This document shows, one piece after another, positions 36,562-40,702 of a DNA stretch of 40,702 nt. The DNA lies in the IMG/VR virus record IMGVR_UViG_3300005563_000060, positions 1-40,702 of that record, one strand, 5' to 3'. This stretch comes from a virus. Position 1 is the first letter of the stretch. Each line of letters opens with the position of its first letter. A program made the position numbers and the translations under genes. Under the pieces are notes generated by a model. That model saw only the letters and a list, made by a program, of their open reading frames with translations, did no database searches and was not told where the DNA came from.

Positions 36562-37812
36562 TTAAGAAAAGTTTTGGACGTACAATTCAAATTCTTCCGC
36601 TGGTTTATAATCGTACTTTTCTTTTATACCCCAAACAGCTAATGCAAGTGACATAACTCTATCGTCTGTTGTGCCTGTGAGAATCTTTAATTTACCCTTT
36701 TCGCTCGTTTCCATTCGTACTTGTTCAAGCTCTGATAGAAGTCCCTCATCGTTTGGTAATTTAATCTTGTCCTGTTCAAGCTGGATAGCAAGATTATTAA
36801 GCAAGTTAGTTCTAGATTGTTCTGTGAACTTAAATGAGGATTCATCATCAAAGTTAAGACCTTTAGATCGCAGGTCCTCAACCACTGGATCGCCTATACC
36901 TGTTGAGTCAATTCGAATAAGAGCGTTGTTATATCTCCTAGCAGAGGCCTCAATACGTGCTTTCTGTAGTTGCCAATCAATTTGGTTGAATCTGTCCTGT
37001 GGGTAAACGTAGAAAGTATTTAAGTTAAAAGGAGTTATAACGGTCCAGTCGTTATATTTAGCTAAGTCTACTCCTAATTGGAATTGAGCATCATCGTTTA
37101 ATTCTGTTTCTTTATAAACATTATCCCGTATTCTTCTAAAGAACTGACCTGCACCATCTATGAATGAACAAAGGTACTCTTGGTTAAACAAAGCCTCTGG
37201 TGTTTCCTTTCTTGCTTGCTCGATCTCTTCTGCTGAAAGTCCATTGGTGTCATAAACAGTCTTTACGTCCCAATACCAGTATTCTGGATTTTGTTTTGCG
37301 TATTCTAAAAGTCTATAAGAATGATTCTTTCCCTTAGGAGTGAATACAAACGTAGCAGTCCCACCATTCTCTCTTAAAATTGGTTGAATGATAGCGGTCC
37401 AAATAGCCTCGTCCATTTCAGAATATTCATCGAACACTACGTCAATTGGTGAAATACCTCGGTGTTTATCAATATCTTCACAACCTACGAATCTTTGAAT
37501 AGAACCGTTCTTATAGTAAATGGCTAATTCACTTTCATTCTTCTTCTCTACAACTTCTAATGGCAAATGCTCACTAATGAGGCTATCCCATATAACTTGC
37601 TTAGCCTGTCTATAGGTTGGGAGTATGTAGTAATAAATACCTTTCTTAGCTACAGCTTTTCTGATCTGATCGTTTAGAGCAGTTTTAGACTTTCCACCTC
37701 GTCTGTGAATTACCAATATCCTAAATCTCTTATCAGACTTTAAGAAGTTAAGCTGGTAGTCCCTCGGTTGGTAGTTGTGGGGAATTGTTACTGTCTTTGT
37801 AGTTGATGACAT
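36562..37812 (-). CDS. terL: Terminase large subunit
   Basis: 416 residues. ATPase: adenine-binding NYQPRDYQLNFLK, Walker A RRGGKSKT (37-44), Walker B DVVFDEYSE (about 123-131). RNase H-like nuclease: LGVDLAKYND (about 245), RIDSTGIGDPV (about 300), C-terminal DDRVMSLALAVWG (about 385). All active-site acidic residues are present. It packages DNA into the prohead. Last gene of the early/middle transcript before late leader A; overlaps the small subunit gene by 65 bases. Confidence 0.92.
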   Translation of the reverse strand: MSSTTKTVTIPHNYQPRDYQLNFLKSDKRFRILVIHRRGGKSKTALNDQIRKAVAKKGIYYYILPTYRQAKQVIWDSLISEHLPLEVVEKKNESELAIYYKNGSIQRFVGCEDIDKHRGISPIDVVFDEYSEMDEAIWTAIIQPILRENGGTATFVFTPKGKNHSYRLLEYAKQNPEYWYWDVKTVYDTNGLSAEEIEQARKETPEALFNQEYLCSFIDGAGQFFRRIRDNVYKETELNDDAQFQLGVDLAKYNDWTVITPFNLNTFYVYPQDRFNQIDWQLQKARIEASARRYNNALIRIDSTGIGDPVVEDLRSKGLNFDDESSFKFTEQSRTNLLNNLAIQLEQDKIKLPNDEGLLSELEQVRMETSEKGKLKILTGTTDDRVMSLALAVWGIKEKYDYKPAEEFELYVQNFS

Positions 37813-38146
37813 TTACATTTAAAGTTTCTCCTTCCTTGCCTGTTAATTCGCTTCTCTGTGCAAACTCATTCTTAGCTTTTCTTTCTAAGTACCATTGAGA
37901 AAGTTGTTTATCTCCCTCTCTAATTGCCTTATCAATGTTCATTCTGGCTGTAATCTTTGGCATATCTCTTAAAGCGTCTATTCTTTCGGTAAATTCTGGG
38001 TGTAATTTACAGTAGTCATAGAAAGCATCTTTAGAAATATTGGCTAAAAATATAGCTTCTTTGTCAGTTGCACCAAATAGAAAAGACTCTTCTAATTTAG
38101 CGATTACCTCTGGTGTCATTACTGTTGGTCTTCCTACGTCTGCCAT
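37748..38146 (-). CDS. terS: Terminase small subunit
   Basis: 132 residues. N-terminal HTH (GRPTVMTPEVIAKLEESFLF; ATDKEAIFLANISKDAFYDY), central oligomerisation helices (KITARMNIDKAIREGDKQLS; WYLERKAKNEF) and a flexible tail. Recognises the packaging site and loads TerL. The 65-base overlap with terL is long but both frames are well supported. Confidence 0.85.
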   Translation of the reverse strand: MADVGRPTVMTPEVIAKLEESFLFGATDKEAIFLANISKDAFYDYCKLHPEFTERIDALRDMPKITARMNIDKAIREGDKQLSQWYLERKAKNEFAQRSELTGKEGETLNVNVINYKDSNNSPQLPTEGLPA

Positions 38147-38149
38147 GTT

Positions 38150-38506
38150 CTATTTCTTATTAAGTTCTATATAAAGCTTTGCTACAGCTTCTTCTAGGGT
38201 TGAGCCGTCAGCAGTTCTTTCATAAGTAAATGCCCTCCAGTGAGGAGCTTCCACGCCTAGAATCCTTTTGGTTAATTCTTTCTCTTCTTCTGTCGGGGCT
38301 GTGAACCTAATCAATTTCTCAAACTTATCCCCACAAGCCTCTATGAGTTCTGAAAGAGAGGGTACTAATAATCCATCATCTCCAACATCACCCTTTATCT
38401 CATACTGTATGTATTCTCCGTCTTTAAAGTAACTGAATCCTATCCATTTTGTTTTAAACGGATATCCAGCTTCCTTTAATTCAATTAATAATTCTTTGGA
38501 GATCAT
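38150..38506 (-). CDS. Conserved phage protein of unknown function, 118 aa
   Basis: Begins MISKELLIELKEAGYPFKTK. Contains PSLSELIEACGDKFEKLIRF and YERTADGSTLEEAVAKLYIE, phrases recurrent in hypothetical proteins next to phage terminase and replication genes. Mixed alpha/beta; no catalytic motif. 3 bases from terS. Confidence 0.6.
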   Translation of the reverse strand: MISKELLIELKEAGYPFKTKWIGFSYFKDGEYIQYEIKGDVGDDGLLVPSLSELIEACGDKFEKLIRFTAPTEEEKELTKRILGVEAPHWRAFTYERTADGSTLEEAVAKLYIELNKK

Positions 38507-38553
38507 AATTTATTTAGACTAACCTTTCCCTAAATATACCATATTTTAAGCCT

Positions 38554-38721
38554 TTATACAACTTTTGCATTAGTACAGGGTAGACACATTTTCTGATTTT
38601 CCCGTGTCTTTATGTACCCCTTACCACAATCTCCACAAATAAGTATAGGCTTCTTCCTTTTATAGTTTCCTTTAAACATTCTTAGACTTCTAACGATGTC
38701 AGTTAGTCCCTCGTCTTTCAT
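38554..38721 (-). CDS. Small zinc-ribbon protein, 55 aa
   Basis: ATG at 38721, TAA at 38554-38556. MKDEGLTDIVRSLRMFKGNY, then LICGDCGKGYIKTRENQKMC and LPCTNAKVV: two C-x2-C knuckles (residues 29/32 and 46/49), a classic four-cysteine ribbon. Possibly nucleic-acid binding. Lies in a looser part of the operon, 47 bases before the 118-residue gene. Confidence 0.6.
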   Translation of the reverse strand: MKDEGLTDIVRSLRMFKGNYKRKKPILICGDCGKGYIKTRENQKMCLPCTNAKVV

Positions 38722-38747
38722 ATTTTATTGTTAAAGAACTTAATAAT

Positions 38748-39060
38748 TTAATTCACCGAAACAGAACCTTCTATTTCTTCAGTATCCTTATCATTTCCTG
38801 TAACAAGTGATTTTGGTATTTTCCCTTGATATGTAATTGGTAAGTCCTGTATAGGGCGTTTGAAGATAAAACAGTTGCAGTCTGTATCTAATAATACGGT
38901 TACCAAATCCCAACCTTTTAAACCTAATTCGTTAGCCCCTGCAGTTGAACAGTTCTTTATTTGCTTATATTCCCATCTTTACAGATGCGTTTTCAGAACA
39001 GAATCGGCATTCATTGTTATGTTGTTCCCATTCTGGGATTTTTTCGTCATACCATTTCAT
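38748..39060 (-). pseudogene. Broken or frameshifted DUF4177-like gene
   Basis: A 31-residue frame (38965-39060, MKWYDEKIPEWEQHNNECRF then CSENASVKMGI) ends in TAA. Directly after, in the +1 frame (38748-38978, no ATG), runs WEYKQIKNCSTAGANELGLK, GWDLVTVLLDTDCNCFIFKR and a tail ending EIEGSVSVN, which looks like a DUF4177 domain (WEYK...ELN.LG..GWELV......FKR). Skipping the A in AAG-A-TGG (about 38976) would join them as ASVKWEYKQ. Natural frameshift, sequencing/assembly error, or programmed shift are all possible. Confidence 0.45.
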
Positions 39061-39070
39061 AGTGTTTTAG

Positions 39071-39259
39071 TTAGTCTTTAATTTCTTTAATAATCATTTG
39101 AGGAGAAGGAAAATCGTCCCAAATATAGTAAGTCAGTTTATCTTCAAATATCACGTGACCACCAATCGGCACTTTAAACGACTCTCCCTCAAAATCAAAA
39201 CTTATTGACCAGTGCCCTCCATCAAAAGACATTCCTGTTATTTTTAAATCTTTCTTCAT
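39071..39259 (-). CDS. Hypothetical early protein, 62 aa
   Basis: Begins MKKDLKITGMSFDGGHWSIS. Strand-rich, aromatic (WSISFDFEGESFKVPIGGHV; YYIWDDFPSPQMI). Small beta protein; no known motif. 10 bases from both neighbours. Confidence 0.55.
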   Translation of the reverse strand: MKKDLKITGMSFDGGHWSISFDFEGESFKVPIGGHVIFEDKLTYYIWDDFPSPQMIIKEIKD

Positions 39260-39269
39260 ATTCTATTCT

Positions 39270-39626
39270 TTAATTAGGTCTGATAAAGTTACTAATCTGA
39301 TTTAGCGCACAATTGTGACCTTCCTTCCAAACATAAGCAACTTCTTTTGGATTATCAGCTAAGGTCAATTCTCTAAGTTCCTCTATCTTCTCAATCAATT
39401 CCTTATTCCTAGATTGTAGGGCGAGGTTGAGCTGTTTAATCCAAAAGTTAAAGATGTTCTTAAACTCTTCTTCTGGGTATTTATAAGGTGATTCGTATCC
39501 TTCTGAATTAGCATATTCCATCAAAGCACGGTCAATATGTGGGGAAAATACTTGTTCATAGAACTGAATCTTTAAATCTTTATACTTTCCTTCAAACACT
39601 GGTTCTCTTTCTTCTTTATCTTTCAT
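39270..39626 (-). CDS. Hypothetical early protein, 118 aa
   Basis: Begins MKDKEEREPVFEGKYKDLKI; helical with a long charged segment (LALQSRNKELIEKIEELREL). One cysteine. Overlaps the 49-residue gene upstream by 11 bases. Function unknown. Confidence 0.6.
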   Translation of the reverse strand: MKDKEEREPVFEGKYKDLKIQFYEQVFSPHIDRALMEYANSEGYESPYKYPEEEFKNIFNFWIKQLNLALQSRNKELIEKIEELRELTLADNPKEVAYVWKEGHNCALNQISNFIRPN

Positions 39627-39765
39627 AGTTTTTTAAATTATCAAGTTGTGTTGCCAAATCTCTTAACGCTGAAGCTAAATACTCGGGGTCATTAAAGTAA
39701 TCTCCATTGGCAAATCTCTGTAACTCTTCTAATATCTTTTCGTAGTCTTCTTTATCTTTTGTCAT
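39616..39765 (-). CDS. Small acidic helical protein, 49 aa
   Basis: ATG at 39765, TAA at 39616-39618. MTKDKEDYEKILEELQRFAN, then a second helix (EYLASALRDLATQLDNLKNY). A helical-hairpin-like peptide filling the gap between two genes and overlapping the next by 11 bases. Not recognised. Confidence 0.5.
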   Translation of the reverse strand: MTKDKEDYEKILEELQRFANGDYFNDPEYLASALRDLATQLDNLKNYER

Positions 39766-39770
39766 GTTAG

Positions 39771-39953
39771 TTAATCCCATTTAGTTCTGAACTGCTCTGT
39801 TAATCCACACCTTTTACAATCGTGTTCACACTTCACCGAAAGGCCAAATCCACCGTTACTGCTCGGCATAGGTTCACACCTAGCGTCAATTAAGTTCTTT
39901 GGAAAGTCATGACCTAGCCACCGACATAGGATTTCGTTTAGTTTCTTCTTCAT
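39771..39953 (-). CDS. Small zinc-ribbon-like protein, 60 aa
   Basis: Begins MKKKLNEILCRWLGHDFPKN and contains CEHDCKRCGL. The C-x2-LGH-x-F opening and C-x2-CG ending match the two tandem proteins at 5162-5552, so it may be a third, diverged copy. An extra Cys (DARCEPM) lies between. Probable zinc site; function unknown. Confidence 0.55.
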   Translation of the reverse strand: MKKKLNEILCRWLGHDFPKNLIDARCEPMPSSNGGFGLSVKCEHDCKRCGLTEQFRTKWD

Positions 39954-39955
39954 GG

Positions 39956-40477
39956 TTAGTTCTTAGTTCCTTGTGGCTCTGATAATTCAAACCTAGCTTC
40001 AACCTCTCGAATGGCTGAAAGGAATCCCTTACCAAAGTCATTAGTAAATACTCCTTTTCGTGTATCTAGGAACGCTTTTAAATCAACTTTAAATTCTTCC
40101 CTCTCCTTATCTAGTAGAGACTTTACCAATTCAATCAATACCATATGGGTCATTCGATTTGCATTAGGAGCGTCAGATGACTGAACACCATTTAGATTGT
40201 TCATCATAATTTCTCGAACCTTACTCTCCCAATCTTCTGATACGTCCTTATGGCAAGTACAAGGACAATCTACAACAGGAATTGTGTAATATTGACTAGG
40301 TTTACAGTGACCACACTCAAACTGTCTACCAGCACTGCAATAATACGCAAATTCCTTCCCTTCCTTAGACTGCTCCTTGAGGAGGGAGGATTTAACAATG
40401 CGGCCGTCTTGATGCTTATGAGGCATTGTTACATCGTTACATATACATAGCTCCTCCGTATCTTTTATGTTAGGCAT
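39956..40477 (-). CDS. Cysteine-rich early protein, 173 aa
   Basis: N-terminal half (1-75) is Cys/His-rich: LCICNDVTMPHKH, YYCSAGRQFECGHCKP, DCPCTCHKD, likely two zinc sites. C-terminal half is helical (ESKVREIMMNNLNGVQSS; KVDLKAFLDTRKGVFTND). No enzyme motif. First sizeable gene after the junction gene, overlapping a 29-residue membrane peptide frame by 8 bases. Confidence 0.55.
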   Translation of the reverse strand: MPNIKDTEELCICNDVTMPHKHQDGRIVKSSLLKEQSKEGKEFAYYCSAGRQFECGHCKPSQYYTIPVVDCPCTCHKDVSEDWESKVREIMMNNLNGVQSSDAPNANRMTHMVLIELVKSLLDKEREEFKVDLKAFLDTRKGVFTNDFGKGFLSAIREVEARFELSEPQGTKN

Positions 40478-40559
40478 GACAGTTAGAAATTAGGGCTATG
40501 AAAATTAACATAAATATCGCTCCTGCAATAAAACTGAAAATTATTTTTTCTTCTCTCAT
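40470..40559 (-). CDS. Tiny membrane peptide, 29 aa
   Basis: ATG at 40559, TAA at 40470-40472. MREEKIIFSFIAGAIFMLIF then IALISNCHA: a charged N-terminus and one hydrophobic helix. It overlaps the following gene by 8 bases and starts 6 bases after the stop of the junction gene, the usual packing here. Support is only context and hydrophobic pattern. Confidence 0.4.
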   Translation of the reverse strand: MREEKIIFSFIAGAIFMLIFIALISNCHA

Positions 40560-40565
40560 ACTTAT

Positions 40566-40702
40566 TTAGGGGTTAATGATTTGTATTGCTTCTTCGAGTT
40601 CGATAAGTGCCTTTCCATCTCGGTATTCAATGTCGTATAGGGGTTTTAATTGCATCATCTTCTCCACTAGTTCTTTCTTTTGTAGGTCTAGCTCTGATTT
40701 TA
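40566..40702 (-). CDS. Junction-spanning small protein (3' part)
   Basis: Continuation of the frame that starts at 226: codons run through the repeated 120 bases and on to TAA at 40566-40568, finishing with AIQIINP. The two parts add up to exactly 81 codons including the stop. Function unknown. Confidence 0.7.
   Translation of the reverse strand, partial: KSELDLQKKELVEKMMQLKPLYDIEYRDGKALIELEEAIQIINP
40583..40702. repeat. Terminal direct repeat, right copy
   Basis: Identical to bases 1-120. When one copy is removed, the flanking gene is intact and the early operon runs on without a break. Confidence 0.97.

Noticed and set aside
1-40702. Alternative genetic code (TGA as Gly) sometimes seen in CPR phages
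   Set aside because: TGA ends several genes at ATGA overlaps (for example 691-693 and 5549-5551) and the FkbM gene, and the core genes have no internal TGA.
1-40702. CRISPR array, insertion sequence or transposase
   Set aside because: No regularly spaced repeats and no transposase-like protein were found; the HNH genes are single, without flanking repeats.

Overview
This 40.7 kb window is the genome of a tailed, probably temperate phage. The first 120 bases recur exactly as the last 120 bases (1-120 = 40583-40702), and one 80-residue reading frame runs across that junction. The molecule is therefore circular or circularly assembled, with a unique length of 40,582 bp. All genes use the standard bacterial code, with TGA as stop. 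Nearly everything is on the minus strand. The short-tailed (podovirus-like) gene complement has SU10-type capsid, portal, large ejection proteins and no tape measure or sheath. The two plus-strand genes are cargo: an FkbM-type methyltransferase and a secreted peptidoglycan-binding protein. The latter resembles those of Patescibacteria (CPR, especially Parcubacteria/Paceibacteria), so a Patescibacteria host is the best guess. That is inference, not proof.

Layout, read along minus-strand transcription. (1) Lysogeny and attachment, about 9.8-8.2 kb: tyrosine integrase, an HTH-HNH protein flanked by TTTAC-N4-GTAAA operator dyads, a terminator, and an attP that carries the 3' half of a tRNA-Ala(UGC). 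(2) Early region, 7.7 kb down to 1 and across the junction to about 36.6 kb: annealing protein, lambda-type exonuclease, SSB-like protein, replisome organiser, HNH nucleases, MT-A70 methyltransferase, NinB-like protein, RusA resolvase and many small proteins, ending in the small and large terminase. No polymerase or helicase is encoded, so replication must rely on the host. (3) Late region A, 36.5-25.9 kb: portal, scaffold, capsid, a phage GroEL, then an island with four glycosyltransferase genes. (4) Late region B, 25.7-17.5 kb: connector, tail proteins and two large internal (ejection) proteins, one with a lytic transglycosylase domain. (5) Late region C, 16.2-11.3 kb: receptor-binding/fibre genes of higher GC, then the lysis cassette (membrane-anchored coiled coil, M23 endolysin, holin).

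The most unusual feature is regulatory RNA. The three late transcription units start with the same leader: an extended -10 (TGATATA.T) without a clear -35, then AGGCGG, CCTTACC and a hairpin next to the start codon. Several intergenic gaps hold interleaved or competing inverted repeats: in front of groEL (one helix buries its Shine-Dalgarno), before the lysis genes (two interleaved 11-bp helices), before the early operon, before the scaffold gene, and ahead of the peptidoglycan-binding gene (two hairpins with fully complementary 7-nt loops, the second terminator-like). These were read by eye and need folding and comparative analysis.
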